Assembly: GCF_900107435.1 (NCBI RefSeq)
Contig: NZ_FNPZ01000003.1
Span: 310,001-374,000 of the forward strand
Length of the DNA stretch: 64,000 nucleotides
Direction of reading: 5' to 3'
DNA from: Herbiconiux ginsengi
Lineage (GTDB): Bacteria; Actinomycetota; Actinomycetes; Actinomycetales; Microbacteriaceae
Of this stretch, positions 8,698 to 18,257 are shown piece by piece (position 1 is the stretch's first letter; every line of letters starts with the position of its first letter). The translations under genes and the position numbers were made by a program. A model generated the notes under the pieces. The model was not told the origin of the DNA. It was given only the letters and a program-made list of their open reading frames with translations, and ran no database searches.

Positions 8698-9417
8698 ATG
8701 ACCGAGATCGAGATCCGCAGCGGCACCGAGCTGCCCGCTCGCCGCGAGGAGATTGAGCTGCACACCGACGACGGCCTCACGCTCGTCGGCGAACTCGCTC
8801 TGCCGCTGTCCGGCAGCCCGGTCGCCACCCTGGTGACGCTGCACCCGCTTCCCACGCACGGCGGGTTCATGGACTCGCACATCCTGCGGAAGGCGGCGGC
8901 CCGCCTGCCCGCCCTCGCCGATCTCGCGGTGCTGCGGTTCAACCTGCGCGGAGTCAGCTCGCCCCGCGGCACGAGCGATGGCTCCTTCGACGGAGGGGAG
9001 AGCGAGCGCTTCGACGTCAAGGCCGCGATGGACTTCGTGGCCGAGCGCGCGCTGCCGCATCCGTGGCTCGTGGGCTGGTCGTTCGGCACCGAGCTGGTGC
9101 TGCGCTACGGGGCGCAGTATCCGATCGACGGCGCCATCCTGCTCTCCCCGCCGCTGCACCGGGCGAGCGAGGCGGATGTCGCCGCCTGGGAGGGCAAAGG
9201 AAAGCGCCTGGTGGCCATCGTTCCCGAATTCGACGACTACCTGCGACCCGCGGAGGCTCGCGAGAGATTCGCGTCGGTGCCGAGCATCGAGCTGGTGGCG
9301 GTGGAGGGCGGAAAGCACCTCTGGGTGGGCGAGCAGCAGACCCGGCGCGTGCTCGACGAGATCGTGGCCCGCGTCAACGCCGCCGCGTATCCGTTGCCGA
9401 CGACCTACCGCGAATAG
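8698..9417 (+). CDS. alpha/beta hydrolase, small dienelactone-hydrolase-like
   Basis: A 239-residue cytoplasmic hydrolase. It shows the oxyanion segment TLHPLPTHGGFMDS near residues 45-58, the nucleophile elbow GWSFGTE, and a C-terminal histidine in EGGKHLWVG. Its overall pattern matches the COG2945-type small serine hydrolases. The substrate cannot be predicted. The ATG at 8698 is preceded by a good ribosome site (GTGAGGGG, 8681-8688), and this start is preferred over an upstream in-frame start inside the small Cys/His gene. It follows that gene as a probable second cistron. Confidence 0.82.
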   Translation: MTEIEIRSGTELPARREEIELHTDDGLTLVGELALPLSGSPVATLVTLHPLPTHGGFMDSHILRKAAARLPALADLAVLRFNLRGVSSPRGTSDGSFDGGESERFDVKAAMDFVAERALPHPWLVGWSFGTELVLRYGAQYPIDGAILLSPPLHRASEADVAAWEGKGKRLVAIVPEFDDYLRPAEARERFASVPSIELVAVEGGKHLWVGEQQTRRVLDEIVARVNAAAYPLPTTYRE

Positions 9418-9423
9418 GCGCGA

Positions 9424-10479
9424 TCACCGTTCGTTCTGGATCGGGATGACGACCTGCTTGATGATGAGCAGGAACGACGCCGCGATCGGGATGGCGATGA
9501 GCGCTCCCAGCACGCCGAGCAGGGTTCCGCCGGCCAGCGCCGCGATCACCACGATCGAGCCGGGCACCGAGACGGCCCGGTTCATGATCTTGGGGCTCAG
9601 CAGGTAGGCCTCGACCTGCATGTAGACGATGTAGTAGATGGCGGCCACGAGCGCGGTGAGCGGCGATCCGAGACCCGGGATGAGGCAGACCAGCACGATG
9701 ATCACCGAACCCGAGAGCGTGCCGACCAGGGGGATGAGCGAGAGCATGCCGGCCAGGAAGGCCAGCACGGCCGAGAACGGGGCGTTGATGATGGAGAGGA
9801 AGATGAAGCTCAGCACACCGTTGATGAGCGCCAGGCTGATCTGCCCCACGACGTAGCGGCCGACCGCGCCGGTGACCTGCTCGCTCAGGTCGGCGAAGCG
9901 CTCCCGCTTCGAGGCGGGAACCAGGCGGTAGACGGCCCGCTTCATGCCGTTCAGCGATGCTGTGAAGTAGAGCGTCAGGATCAGCACGATGATGGCGCCG
10001 AACACGCCGCTGGCGATGCCGATGCCCACCTCCAAGGCGCCGCCGGCCAGAGCCGTGACGTTGCCGGCGTCTTTGAAGTAGTCGACGACGGCGTTGTAGA
10101 CCTCGTTGACGTCGATGAAACCACCGAGCTGATCGGTGACCGCGTCGCGCCAGTTCTGGTCGAGCACCTGGTTGATGAGGTTGGGCACGAGGGTGATCAA
10201 CTGGGAGGTCTGCTCGACGATGATGGGCACCACGGCGAAGACCAGGCCTGTGAAGACGCCCAGAACCGCCACGAGGACGGTGAGGATCGCGAGCCAGCGC
10301 GGCCAGTGCTTCCGTTCGAGCCAGGAGATGATCGGATCCAGGCCCAGGGCGATGAAGATCGCGACGCCGATATAGGTGAGGATGGTGGCCAGGGAGGCCA
10401 CGGCGCCAAGGATCAGAAGGCCGACGCCCACCCCGAGAGTGGCGACGAGACCGAGGGTGAACGCGTTCTGGATCTTCAC
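9424..10479 (-). CDS. AI-2E family transporter (YdbI/PerM type)
   Basis: A 351-residue membrane protein of family PF01594. Eight hydrophobic segments are visible: two near the N-terminus, a periplasmic segment with amphipathic helices, and the conserved C-terminal set that includes LIPLVGTLSGSVIIVL and YYIVYMQVEAYLLSPKIMNRAVSVP. The last motif is diagnostic for the family. Members have been linked to autoinducer-2 export or sodium-proton exchange, but most have no known substrate. The GTG start is preceded by GAGGGAG at a good distance. The gene runs tail to tail with the hydrolase gene, with only six bases between the stops. Confidence 0.9.
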   Translation of the reverse strand: MKIQNAFTLGLVATLGVGVGLLILGAVASLATILTYIGVAIFIALGLDPIISWLERKHWPRWLAILTVLVAVLGVFTGLVFAVVPIIVEQTSQLITLVPNLINQVLDQNWRDAVTDQLGGFIDVNEVYNAVVDYFKDAGNVTALAGGALEVGIGIASGVFGAIIVLILTLYFTASLNGMKRAVYRLVPASKRERFADLSEQVTGAVGRYVVGQISLALINGVLSFIFLSIINAPFSAVLAFLAGMLSLIPLVGTLSGSVIIVLVCLIPGLGSPLTALVAAIYYIVYMQVEAYLLSPKIMNRAVSVPGSIVVIAALAGGTLLGVLGALIAIPIAASFLLIIKQVVIPIQNER

Positions 10480-10522
10480 TGACTTGCTCCCTCGAAGGCG
10501 TCGTCCGGGTGGGCGTTGCTCA

Positions 10523-10528
10523 ATACTA
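10523..10528 (-). promoter_or_regulatory. -10 box TAGTAT for the AI-2E family gene
   Basis: On the minus strand TAGTAT lies about 43 bases before the GTG at 10479, giving a leader that contains the GAGGGAG ribosome site. No clear -35 is visible. Confidence 0.4.
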
Positions 10529-10593
10529 CGGGCCCGTGAAGGTCACGATCCGGTATCTCCTCGCACCATAATCGTGTCGCGGTGAACGCCCCC

Positions 10594-10603
10594 TGAACGT
10601 TCA
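10594..10603. promoter_or_regulatory. palindrome TGAACGTTCA in a divergent promoter region
   Basis: A perfect 10-base palindrome with an additional half site (TGAACG, 10583-10588) eleven bases upstream. It sits between two divergent genes and about 28 bases before a TATCTT -10 box, so it is a candidate regulator binding site. No regulator is assigned. Confidence 0.35.
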
Positions 10604-10630
10604 CTGTGGGAGACTGTCGGCGGCATCGGC

Positions 10631-10636
10631 TATCTT
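10631..10636 (+). promoter_or_regulatory. -10 box TATCTT for the lipobox-containing membrane protein
   Basis: TATCTT predicts transcription from about 10643. This leaves the ATG at 10640 outside the mRNA and supports the GTG at 10661, which has AGGAG five bases upstream. Confidence 0.5.
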
Positions 10637-10660
10637 TTAATGTCTTTGTCAGGAGTCTTC

Positions 10661-12481
10661 GTGCGCTTTATCTTCGCCATCTTCGCCTTCATCATCGCCA
10701 CCGCGCTGATCGGCGTCGGTGTCGCGCAACGAACCGTGTTCCTTCCGCCGAGCACGGTCGCCTCCTCCGTCACCCTCGACGGCGACGAGGCCTACGCCTT
10801 GATCGACTCCTCAGCCCTCACCGCGCACACCGGCAAACAGACGATCGTGCTCACCGGCAGCGACACCGTCTTCGCCGCCTACGGGCGCACGGCCGACGTC
10901 GAAGCCTGGCTCGACGGCTCCGAGTACGCCTCGATCGGCTACGACGCCGACAGCGGTGAGCTGACCTCCACCACCGTGCCGGCGAATCCGGATGCGGCCG
11001 ACAACGTGGCCAGCGGATCGGCCAACCCGGCGAACAGCGACCTCTGGCTGGAGCAGTTCACGGCCGACGACGCGATGTACCGCACCCTGGCCCTACCGGC
11101 CGGCTACTCGATGATCGTCGCGTCCGACGGCACGCAGCCCGCTCCGACGCAGATCCGGCTGTCCTGGCCGATCCCGAACGCCACACCCTGGGTCGGTCCG
11201 CTGATCGTGGCCGGGGTCGCGTTCCTGCTCGCCGGCCTCGTGCTGCTCGTGCTGGGCCTCCTGCACATGCGCCGCTCACAGCGGCCGCGCCGCAAGCCGC
11301 CCGCACTCCCGAAGGGCAAGCGCTTCTCCTCGTCACGCACGAACGCCATCGAATCCGGCGTCAAGCGGGGTCGTCGTTCGATCGCCCCGGCCATCGCGGT
11401 TCCGGTCGTCCTCGTCTCGCTGCTGGCGCTCAGCGGCTGCTCCGCCGACTACTGGCCCCAGGCGGCTGCTCCGGCGACGGATGCGGCGACCGCCCCGGCC
11501 ACACCCGACGCGTCGTCCGACGGCGCCGCCGCGACTCCCGACCCGGATGCGCCGGTCGCGGTCGACGACGCCGACAACGCCCCGACACCCGCCGTCACCG
11601 AGACGCAGCTCGAAGGCATCGTCGCGAACATCTCCTCGGTGACTGCCGAGGCCGACGCGGCGAGCAACAAAGACCAACTGGCCGGCCGGTTCACCGGACC
11701 CGCGCTCGAACTGCGCTCGGCCACCTACGCGATCCGCGCCGGCTACCCGGAGTACCCCGCGCCGCAGGCGATCCCGGCGGGGCCGCTGCAGGTCGTGCTG
11801 CCGCAGGCCACCGACTCGTGGCCGAAGTCGGTGTTCACCATCGTTCAGGGCGACGACACGTCGGTTCCGCCCGTGGCGCTGATGCTGGTGCAGGAGACGC
11901 CCCGTTCGAACTACAAGGTGTACTACGAGATCACCCTCGAGCCCGACACGAGTCTTCCGCCCGTGGCTGCCGCGAGCGTCGGCACCACGCGGCTGCCGCT
12001 CGACACGAAGCTCCTCACGATGACGCCCGATCAGCTGAAGACCGCCTACGCCGACATCCTGTCGGTGGGCGACGCGAGTCAGTACATCGACCAGATCGAC
12101 GCGACCGGCGACACGCTGCGCACCCAGGTGGGCGTCGACTACAAGAACGCCAAGAAGGCCGGGATCGGCTCGTCGGCGACGATCGACTTCGCTCAGGTGG
12201 CCGGTACCGGGCAGAGCATCGCCCTGGCCACGAGCGACTCGGGCGCCTTGGTGGCTGTCGACCTCCGCGAGTCGGAGACGGCGAAGCCCGTCGAATCCGG
12301 CGCCACGGTGAGCGCGGAGGGCGCCGTGAAGGCTCTCTCGGGCATCACCGAGACGGCCAAGGGCGTCGAGGCGACCTACGGCTACCAGTTGCTGTTCTAC
12401 ATCCCTCCCTTTGGAGACCCCGGTAAGGCAGAGCTCCTCGGCTTCTCGCAGGGGCTCGTGCAAGCGAAGGAGTTGCCGTGA
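10661..12481 (+). CDS. large membrane/exported protein of unknown function with an internal lipobox
   Basis: I do not recognise this 606-residue protein. It has an N-terminal membrane helix (about 2-22), an extracytoplasmic domain, a second helix (about 176-200), a basic cytoplasmic stretch (RRSQRPRRKPPALPKGKR), and a third hydrophobic segment ending in LLALSGC at Cys260. That looks exactly like a lipoprotein signal and lipobox, followed by a low-complexity Ala/Pro/Asp linker and a large C-terminal domain of about 270 residues. The protein could be a fusion of a two-helix membrane protein and a lipoprotein. The GTG at 10661 is chosen because AGGAG lies five bases before it; an ATG at 10640 would add seven residues. 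It overlaps the thioredoxin-TPR gene by four bases, so the two products may act together in the envelope. Confidence 0.75.
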   Translation: MRFIFAIFAFIIATALIGVGVAQRTVFLPPSTVASSVTLDGDEAYALIDSSALTAHTGKQTIVLTGSDTVFAAYGRTADVEAWLDGSEYASIGYDADSGELTSTTVPANPDAADNVASGSANPANSDLWLEQFTADDAMYRTLALPAGYSMIVASDGTQPAPTQIRLSWPIPNATPWVGPLIVAGVAFLLAGLVLLVLGLLHMRRSQRPRRKPPALPKGKRFSSSRTNAIESGVKRGRRSIAPAIAVPVVLVSLLALSGCSADYWPQAAAPATDAATAPATPDASSDGAAATPDPDAPVAVDDADNAPTPAVTETQLEGIVANISSVTAEADAASNKDQLAGRFTGPALELRSATYAIRAGYPEYPAPQAIPAGPLQVVLPQATDSWPKSVFTIVQGDDTSVPPVALMLVQETPRSNYKVYYEITLEPDTSLPPVAAASVGTTRLPLDTKLLTMTPDQLKTAYADILSVGDASQYIDQIDATGDTLRTQVGVDYKNAKKAGIGSSATIDFAQVAGTGQSIALATSDSGALVAVDLRESETAKPVESGATVSAEGAVKALSGITETAKGVEATYGYQLLFYIPPFGDPGKAELLGFSQGLVQAKELP

Positions 12482-13449
12482 GCATGCCCCCGCCCCCTGC
12501 AGGCAATCTGCGCGGAGCCGTCGACCTGTCGTCGCTCGTGAACCGTCCGGCCCCCGGAGCTCCGGGGGCCGCGGGCGGCCCGGCTGCGCCCGGCGCATCC
12601 GCAGCGCCGGCGGGCGTCGTTCCGGCGCTCGTGCTCGAGGGCAACGACGCGAACTTCACCCAGTTCATCGAGCTCTCGAACTCGGTTCCCGTCATCGTCG
12701 ACCTGAAGGCCGAGTGGGCGGAGCAGAGCAAGGAGCTGACCGCCGTGCTCACCAGCGTGGTCACGAGCTATGCCGGGCGCCTGGTGCTCGTGGGCGTCGA
12801 CGTCGAGGCCAACCCGCAGCTGGCCCAGGCCTTCCAGGCGCAGTCGGTGCCCACCGTCGCCGCGCTCGTCGGCGGTCGCCCGGTGTCGCTGTTCCAGGGC
12901 AACTACCCCGAGCAGGAAGTGCGTGCGGTCGTCGAGCAGGTGCTGCAGCTCGCCGCCCAGAACGGCGTCACCGGCACTGTCACGGTGGAGGGTGCCGATG
13001 CGGAAGCGACATCCGCTGAACCTGTCGAGGAGCCGCTGCCTCCGCACCACGCGGAAGCCTATGAAGCGATCTCGCAGGGCGATTACGCCACCGCGATCAC
13101 CGAGTACCAGACCGCGATCGCCCAGAACCCGCGCGATGCGCTCGCGGTCGCCGGCCTCGCCCAGGTGAAGCTCTTGCAGCGCCTGCAGGACAAGTCGCTC
13201 GACGAGATCCGCACCGCGGCATCCGAGAACCCCGACGACCTCGACGCCCAGCTCCTCGTCGCCGACCTCGACCTCTCCGGCGGTCACATCGACGACGCCT
13301 TCGACCGCCTGCTCAGTCTCTTCCCGAAGCAGGACCAGGCCGGGAAAGACCTCATCCGCACGCGGATTCTGGAGTTGTTCGAGGTCGTGGGCGTGGAGGA
13401 CGCCCGGGTTGCGGCGGCGCGGCGCAGGCTCGCCGGGCTGTTGTACTAG
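12478..13449 (+). CDS. thioredoxin-fold TPR protein, CnoX/YbbN type
   Basis: A 323-residue cytoplasmic protein. After a Pro/Ala-rich start, a thioredoxin fold spans about residues 50-160, followed by tetratricopeptide-like helices (about 180-320; the segments beginning HAEAYEAISQGDYATAI and DDLDAQLLVADLDLSG). The usual WCxxC redox site is replaced by WAEQS, so it cannot act as a normal thioredoxin. This is the arrangement seen in the chaperone-like YbbN/CnoX family, whose E. coli member protects folding proteins. The GTG start overlaps the upstream stop (GTGA) and is preceded by GAAGGA. It is the last gene of a two-gene operon. Confidence 0.85.
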   Translation: MSMPPPPAGNLRGAVDLSSLVNRPAPGAPGAAGGPAAPGASAAPAGVVPALVLEGNDANFTQFIELSNSVPVIVDLKAEWAEQSKELTAVLTSVVTSYAGRLVLVGVDVEANPQLAQAFQAQSVPTVAALVGGRPVSLFQGNYPEQEVRAVVEQVLQLAAQNGVTGTVTVEGADAEATSAEPVEEPLPPHHAEAYEAISQGDYATAITEYQTAIAQNPRDALAVAGLAQVKLLQRLQDKSLDEIRTAASENPDDLDAQLLVADLDLSGGHIDDAFDRLLSLFPKQDQAGKDLIRTRILELFEVVGVEDARVAAARRRLAGLLY

Positions 13450-13536
13450 GCGCAGTACTTCGTGGGGCGAGGAACGAAGGTTCCGCCCCGCCACCCTTCG
13501 GGCTCGCCCGGCCTTCGGCTGGGCGGGCCCTTGTTG

Positions 13537-13649
13537 CTCGCGCCGCCGCTTCTGCGGCGCGAGGCGGCATGTTCGCGTGCGGTCGCTGACGCGGCCGCGC
13601 GCTCACCCTGGGTCGTCCGGGAGCGGCCTGTTGCCTGCGATGCCGTTCC
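13537..13649 (+). repeat. dispersed intergenic repeat, copy A
   Basis: A perfect 10-bp stem hairpin (13537-13546 with 13554-13563, 7-base loop) is followed by about 86 bases that clearly match a second region at 35747-35831. The best-conserved core is TCACCCTGGGTCGTC at 13603-13617, and GCGGCC, GGCCTGT and CGTTCC-type blocks align in the same order. Copy B also begins with a short hairpin. No open frame here looks like a real gene. Confidence 0.65.
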
Positions 13650-13674
13650 GTTCCTCTTGGGGTCCGAACGCGCA

Positions 13675-13761
13675 GCGGAGGGGTGGCGGGTTTCGTGCTC
13701 CCGCCGCCTTTGAGCTCCGCTCAACCCCTAGGCGGGAGTGCGAAACCCGCCACCCCTCCGC
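13675..13761. terminator. long palindrome between convergent genes
   Basis: Two 31-base arms (13675-13705 and 13731-13761) pair with only two adjacent mismatches and enclose a 25-base loop that itself contains a TGAGC/GCTCA mini-hairpin. It lies between the thioredoxin-TPR gene and glgB, which converge. It is a likely bidirectional terminator without T-runs. Confidence 0.7.
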
Positions 13762-13764
13762 GTC

Positions 13765-15984
13765 CTACCCCTTGCGAGGCTTGAGGTAGAGAGCGGCCAG
13801 AGGGGGCAACGTCAACTCCACCGATGCCGGACGGCCCGACCAGGGCACGTACTCCGCCTCGACCGAGCCGTAGTTGCCGACGCCCGATCCGCCGTACTCG
13901 ACCGCGTCGGTGTTGATCAGCTCGTCCCAGCGGCCACCGAACGGCAGGCCAACGCGGTAGGGCCCCACCGGCTGGCCCGAGAAGTTCATCAGGATCGCGA
14001 TCGGGTTCCCCTCCGAGTCCCAGCGCAGGAACGACACGAGGTTCTGCGACGACGACCCGCCGTCGATCCATTCGAATCCGGCCGGCTCGTTGTCGAGAGC
14101 CCACAGGGCCGGGTTCTCGCGGTACACGGTGTTGAGGCGCGACACGAGCCCCAGCAGCTGTTGGTGCACCGGCTGGTCGAGGATCCACCAGTCGAGTCCC
14201 CGCTCCTCGCTCCACTCGGAGGGCTGCCCGAACTCCTGGCCCATGAACAACAGCTGCTTGCCCGGATGCGCCCACATGAACCCGAGGTAAGCGCGCAGGT
14301 TGGCGAGTTTCTGCCAGTGGTCGCCCGGCATCTTCTGCAGCAGCGAGCCCTTGCCGTGCACGACCTCGTCGTGCGAGATCGGCAGCATGAAGTTCTCGCT
14401 GAAGGCGTAGAGGAACGAGAAGGTGATCTCGCCGTGGTGGTACTGCCGGTACATCGGGTCTTTCTCGATGTAGTCGAGGGAGTCGTGCATCCACCCCATG
14501 TTCCACTTCATGCCGAAGCCGAGTCCGCCCCGGTCGGTGGCGTGCGTGACGCCGGGCCACGAGGTCGACTCCTCGGCGATCATCACGATGCCGGGGTTCG
14601 TCTTGTAGGCGGTGGCCGTGACTTCCTGGAGCAGGCTGATGGCCTCGAGGTTCTCGCGGCCGCCGTACTGGTTGGGCAGCCACTCGCCGTCTTTGCGCGA
14701 ATAGTCGAGGTAGAGCATGCTCGCCACCGCGTCGACCCGGAGCCCGTCGATGTGGAATTCCTCGAGCCAGTAGAGGGCGTTGGCCACCAGGAAGTTGCGC
14801 ACCTGGCGGTTGCCGAAATCGAACACGAGCGTTCCCCAGTCGGGCTGCTCGCCGCGGCGGGGGTCGGGATGCTCGTACAACGCCTCGCCGTCGAAGCGCG
14901 CCAGCGCCCACTCGTCTTTCGGGAAGTGCGCGGGCACCCAGTCGACGAGCACACCGATTCCGGCCTGATGCAGGCGATCGATCAGATACCGCAGGTCGTC
15001 GGGGTGGCCGAAGCGCGCGGTGGGCGCGTAGTACGAGGTGACCTGGTAGCCCCAGGAGCCGCCGAAGGGATGCTCGGCGAGCGGCAGGAACTCGACGTGC
15101 GTGAACCCGAGGTGCTGCAGGTAGGGGATCAGCTCATCGGCGAGCGAGCGGTAGTCGAGTCCCTTCTTCCACGAGCCGAGGTGCATCTCGTAGACGCTCA
15201 TCGGGCTGGTGTGGGGGTTCGTGGCGGCACGGTGGCGCATCCACTCGTCGTCGTGCCACTCGTAGGAACTCGTGCCGATCACCGAGGCGGTGAGCGGCGG
15301 AACCTCGGTGTAGCGCGCCATCGGGTCGGCCCGGCGCACCCACTGGTCGTATTGGGTGAGGATCTCGAACTTGTAGTTGCCGCCGGTGGTGAGCCCCGGG
15401 ATGAACAGCTCCCACACGCCCGTGCCGCCGAGGCTGCGCATGGCGTGGCGCACGCCGTCCCAGCCGTTGAAGTCGCCGATGACGCGCACGGCCTTGGCGT
15501 GCGGGGCCCAGACGGCGAAGGCGGTGCCGGCCGAGGGCGAATCGATGCCCTGCTTCTCCTCGACCCGTGAGCCGAGCACCTCCCAGAGCTTCTCGTGCCG
15601 GCCTTCTCCGATGAGGTGCAGGTCGAGGTCTCCGAGGGTGGGGGAGAAGCGATAGGGGTCGTCGGCGGTCCAGACGCTGCCGTCGTCGTAGCGCGCCTCG
15701 ATCAGGTAGTCGTTGAGGCCCGTGATGGTGATGCCCTGCCAGATGCCGCCGTAGAGGTGCGTCAGCTGCGTGCGCGCCCCGTTCTCCAACACGGCGCTCA
15801 CCTCGCTGGCGAGCGGGCGGAGAGTGCGGATGACCGTGACCGGGTCGGAGACGCCGGCCGCGTTCACGAGGTGCTGCCCGAGCACCTCGTGCGGGTTGTA
15901 GTACGACCCGGTGGCGACCCGCTGCAGGATCTCTTCGGGGATCGCGGGCAATGCCAGCGCGGTCGTGCCGTCGGGTGAGGCCAT
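13765..15984 (-). CDS. glgB: 1,4-alpha-glucan branching enzyme GlgB
   Basis: GH13 enzyme that moves alpha-1,4 chains to form alpha-1,6 branches in glycogen or the GlgE-derived glucan. The 739 residues comprise N-terminal beta-sandwich modules (about 1-210, with [18 protein letters not shown]), the catalytic barrel, and a C-terminal sheet domain. Barrel motifs are visible: [12 protein letters not shown], the nucleophile aspartate in [12 protein letters not shown], the acid glutamate in [11 protein letters not shown], and [14 protein letters not shown]. The ATG at 15984 shares a base with the stop of glgE, so the two enzymes are translated together; glgE-glgB pairing is typical of actinobacterial M1P-dependent glucan synthesis. 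The start begins MASPDG and gives the normal family length. Confidence 0.97.
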   Translation of the reverse strand: MASPDGTTALALPAIPEEILQRVATGSYYNPHEVLGQHLVNAAGVSDPVTVIRTLRPLASEVSAVLENGARTQLTHLYGGIWQGITITGLNDYLIEARYDDGSVWTADDPYRFSPTLGDLDLHLIGEGRHEKLWEVLGSRVEEKQGIDSPSAGTAFAVWAPHAKAVRVIGDFNGWDGVRHAMRSLGGTGVWELFIPGLTTGGNYKFEILTQYDQWVRRADPMARYTEVPPLTASVIGTSSYEWHDDEWMRHRAATNPHTSPMSVYEMHLGSWKKGLDYRSLADELIPYLQHLGFTHVEFLPLAEHPFGGSWGYQVTSYYAPTARFGHPDDLRYLIDRLHQAGIGVLVDWVPAHFPKDEWALARFDGEALYEHPDPRRGEQPDWGTLVFDFGNRQVRNFLVANALYWLEEFHIDGLRVDAVASMLYLDYSRKDGEWLPNQYGGRENLEAISLLQEVTATAYKTNPGIVMIAEESTSWPGVTHATDRGGLGFGMKWNMGWMHDSLDYIEKDPMYRQYHHGEITFSFLYAFSENFMLPISHDEVVHGKGSLLQKMPGDHWQKLANLRAYLGFMWAHPGKQLLFMGQEFGQPSEWSEERGLDWWILDQPVHQQLLGLVSRLNTVYRENPALWALDNEPAGFEWIDGGSSSQNLVSFLRWDSEGNPIAILMNFSGQPVGPYRVGLPFGGRWDELINTDAVEYGGSGVGNYGSVEAEYVPWSGRPASVELTLPPLAALYLKPRKG

Positions 15985-18077
15985 CAGGATGCGCCGCCTT
16001 CGTCGTGCGGGCCGGAGCCCGGGGTGAGGTGCAGGATGTGCGCGGGCTGCGTGAACGCATCCAGCCGCACGTAGTTGTCGGCCGACCACTCCCAGACGTT
16101 TCCGGAGAGCAGGTCGGTGACCTCGAAGCTCGCCCCGGCGGGGAGGCCGAGGAGCTCGAGGTCGAGGTGCACGGTGGTCTCCCGCACCGAATGCGGATCG
16201 ACGTTGACCACGACGATCACGGTGTCCGAGATGCCGTCGGGAGTGAACTCCCCGTCGAGGTGCTTGGAGTAGACCACGATCGAATCGTCGTCGCTGCCGT
16301 GGAAGCGGAGGTTGCGCAGCTGGCCGAGCGCCGGGTGGGCGCGGCGGATCTCGTTGAGGCGCGTGATGTCGCTCGCGATCGACCGCCCTGCCGCTTCGGC
16401 GGCTGCGAAGTCGCGCGCCTTGTACTCGTACTTCTCGTTGTCGATGTTCTCCTCGGCGCCCGGCCTCGCCACGTTCTCGATCAGCTCGTAGCCCGAGTAG
16501 ACCCCCCAGGTGGGCGCTCCGGTGGCGGCGAGCACGGCACGGATCCTGTAGGCCGGCATCCCGCCGAACTGCAGGTACTCCGTCAGGATGTCGGGCGTGT
16601 TCACGAAGAGATTGGGGCGGAAGAAGGCATCCGTCTCCTGCGAGATGCTCGTGAAGAACTCCTCGATCTCCGGCTTCGTGTTGCGCCAGGTGAAGTAGGT
16701 GTACGACTGCTGGAAGCCCACCTTCGCGAGCCCCTGCATCGGCGCCGGCCGGGTGAAGGCCTCCGCGAGGAAGACGACCTCCGGATGCGCGGTGGTGACC
16801 TCGTGGATCACCCACTCCCAGAAGTCGAGCGGCTTCGTGTGCGGGTTGTCGACCCGGAAGATCTTCACGCCGAGCGCGATCCAGTACTCCAGGATGCGGA
16901 GCGCCTCGGCGCGGATGCCGGACGGGTCGTTGTCGAAGTTGATCGGGTAGATGTCCTGATACTTCTTCGGCGGGTTCTCGGCGTAGGCGATCGACCCGTC
17001 GGGCAGGGTCGTGAACCACTCGGGGTGCGCTTTCACCCAAGGGTGATCAGGGGAGGCCTGCAGGGCGAAGTCGAGGGCGAGCTCGAGGCCTGCCTTCGTC
17101 GCCGCTTTGAGGAAATAGGTGAAGTCGGCGACCGTGCCGAGGTCGGGATGGATCGCGTCGTGCCCGCCGGCCGCGCCGCCGATGGCCCAGGGCGAGCCGG
17201 GATCGCCGGGCCGCGGGTCGAGGGTGTTGTTGCGGCCCTTGCGGTAGGCCTCACCGATCGGATGGATGGGCGGCAGGTAGAGCACGTCGAACCCCATGGC
17301 CGCGACATCCGGAAGCCGCTTGGCCGCGCTCCGGAACGTGCCGCTCTTCCAGCTGCCGTCGGTGGCCTGCTTGGCGCCGACCGAACGGGGGAAGAACTCG
17401 TACCAGGCGCCGGAGCCGGCGCGCGTGCGCTCGACACGGAGGCGCATCCAGTCGGAATGGGTCACCAGGCTCTGCGCCGGGTGGCGGCGGAGCGCCTCCG
17501 TCACCTCGGGGCCGTAGGCGAGGCCCAGACGTTCGGCGGCGGGGCCCGCCGTCTCGCTGAGCTGGGCGGCGACGCGCGCGAAGAGATCGCGGTCGGCCGC
17601 GGGCCGCCCGACCTCGCCGGCCAGGCGGGTGAAGAGCCGGGCGCCGAGAGCGAACATCAGCTCGACGTCGATGCCGGCCGCGATCTTGATGGTGGCGTTG
17701 TGCTCCCAGGTGGCGTAGTCATCGGAATAGCCACGGATGCGGAAGCGCCAGTCGCCCTCGCTGGTCACCTGTGCGAGACCGCGCCACTCGTCGTCCCAGC
17801 TGTGCGTGCGGGTGAGCGGGCGGTCGATCAGGGTGCCGTCGGGGGCCTCGAGCTCGAGGTGCGCACCGACCGCGTCGTGACCCTCGCGGAACACCAGCGC
17901 GCCGAACGGCATGACCTCGCCGACATAGCCTTTGGCCGGCCACCGGCCGCCTTCGACCTGGGGGAAGACGTCGAGGATCGGGATGCGCCCGACCGCAGGT
18001 TCGAAGGGCGCTGCCGCCGTGGTGTCACGCGCGGGCTGCACGGGCGCCGCTGCCTTGTCGTTTCGAGTTGCTGCCAC
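15984..18077 (-). CDS. glgE: alpha-1,4-glucan:maltose-1-phosphate maltosyltransferase GlgE
   Basis: Extends linear alpha-1,4-glucan using maltose-1-phosphate as donor. The 697-residue GH13_3 protein has the expected N-terminal domain ([20 protein letters not shown]), the barrel segment [20 protein letters not shown], the nucleophile in [10 protein letters not shown] (Asp410), and the acid/base glutamate in [12 protein letters not shown] followed by [13 protein letters not shown], a GlgE fingerprint. The GTG start at 18077 is supported by a TAGGGT -10 box six bases upstream, so the mRNA is probably leaderless. Its donor normally comes from TreS plus maltokinase (or GlgM); neither gene is in this window. 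Confidence 0.96.
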   Translation of the reverse strand: MAATRNDKAAAPVQPARDTTAAAPFEPAVGRIPILDVFPQVEGGRWPAKGYVGEVMPFGALVFREGHDAVGAHLELEAPDGTLIDRPLTRTHSWDDEWRGLAQVTSEGDWRFRIRGYSDDYATWEHNATIKIAAGIDVELMFALGARLFTRLAGEVGRPAADRDLFARVAAQLSETAGPAAERLGLAYGPEVTEALRRHPAQSLVTHSDWMRLRVERTRAGSGAWYEFFPRSVGAKQATDGSWKSGTFRSAAKRLPDVAAMGFDVLYLPPIHPIGEAYRKGRNNTLDPRPGDPGSPWAIGGAAGGHDAIHPDLGTVADFTYFLKAATKAGLELALDFALQASPDHPWVKAHPEWFTTLPDGSIAYAENPPKKYQDIYPINFDNDPSGIRAEALRILEYWIALGVKIFRVDNPHTKPLDFWEWVIHEVTTAHPEVVFLAEAFTRPAPMQGLAKVGFQQSYTYFTWRNTKPEIEEFFTSISQETDAFFRPNLFVNTPDILTEYLQFGGMPAYRIRAVLAATGAPTWGVYSGYELIENVARPGAEENIDNEKYEYKARDFAAAEAAGRSIASDITRLNEIRRAHPALGQLRNLRFHGSDDDSIVVYSKHLDGEFTPDGISDTVIVVVNVDPHSVRETTVHLDLELLGLPAGASFEVTDLLSGNVWEWSADNYVRLDAFTQPAHILHLTPGSGPHDEGGAS

Positions 18078-18083
18078 AGTCCG

Positions 18084-18089
18084 ACCCTA
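18084..18089 (-). promoter_or_regulatory. -10 box TAGGGT, leaderless start of glgE
   Basis: On the minus strand TAGGGT, then six bases, then the GTG at 18077. This fixes the GlgE start and predicts a leaderless glgEB transcript. Confidence 0.55.
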
Positions 18090-18176
18090 CCGACAAAGGG
18101 CACCGGCGCAACGGTCGGGCGTGCGGGGACTGCGCGGCATATCCGCGACGTTCACGCCCTGGTAACGCGTCTGCCC

Positions 18177-18182
18177 TAGGCT
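18177..18182 (+). promoter_or_regulatory. candidate -10 box TAGGCT for glgP
   Basis: TAGGCT in the 180-base divergent region predicts a start near 18189 and a leader of about 70 bases containing the GAAGGAGA ribosome site. A TTCACG upstream is spaced too far (20 bases) to be a confident -35. Confidence 0.35.
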
Positions 18183-18257
18183 AGCGGGGGCCGCCGCCTT
18201 GCCCATCGGCGGCGATCGTTCGACCGGCGCTGCAGCGCCGATGAAGGAGATTCTCGC

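Larger units (their letters stand above)
13450..13764. other. intergenic region of 315 bases with a repeat and a long palindrome
   Basis: No credible gene is present between the two convergent stops. The region contains a hairpin plus a dispersed repeat (13537-13649) and a 31-bp-arm palindrome (13675-13761), both listed separately. Confidence 0.7.

Noticed and set aside
6468-9089. Long open frame of 873 codons on the minus strand
   Set aside because: It lies opposite the antiporter, Cys/His and hydrolase genes, has the low-complexity Arg/His/Asp composition of antisense frames in GC-rich DNA, and matches no protein family.
18151-18182. A full glgP promoter with TTCACG as -35
   Set aside because: The spacing to TAGGCT is 20 bases, outside the normal range; only the -10 is kept, at low confidence.
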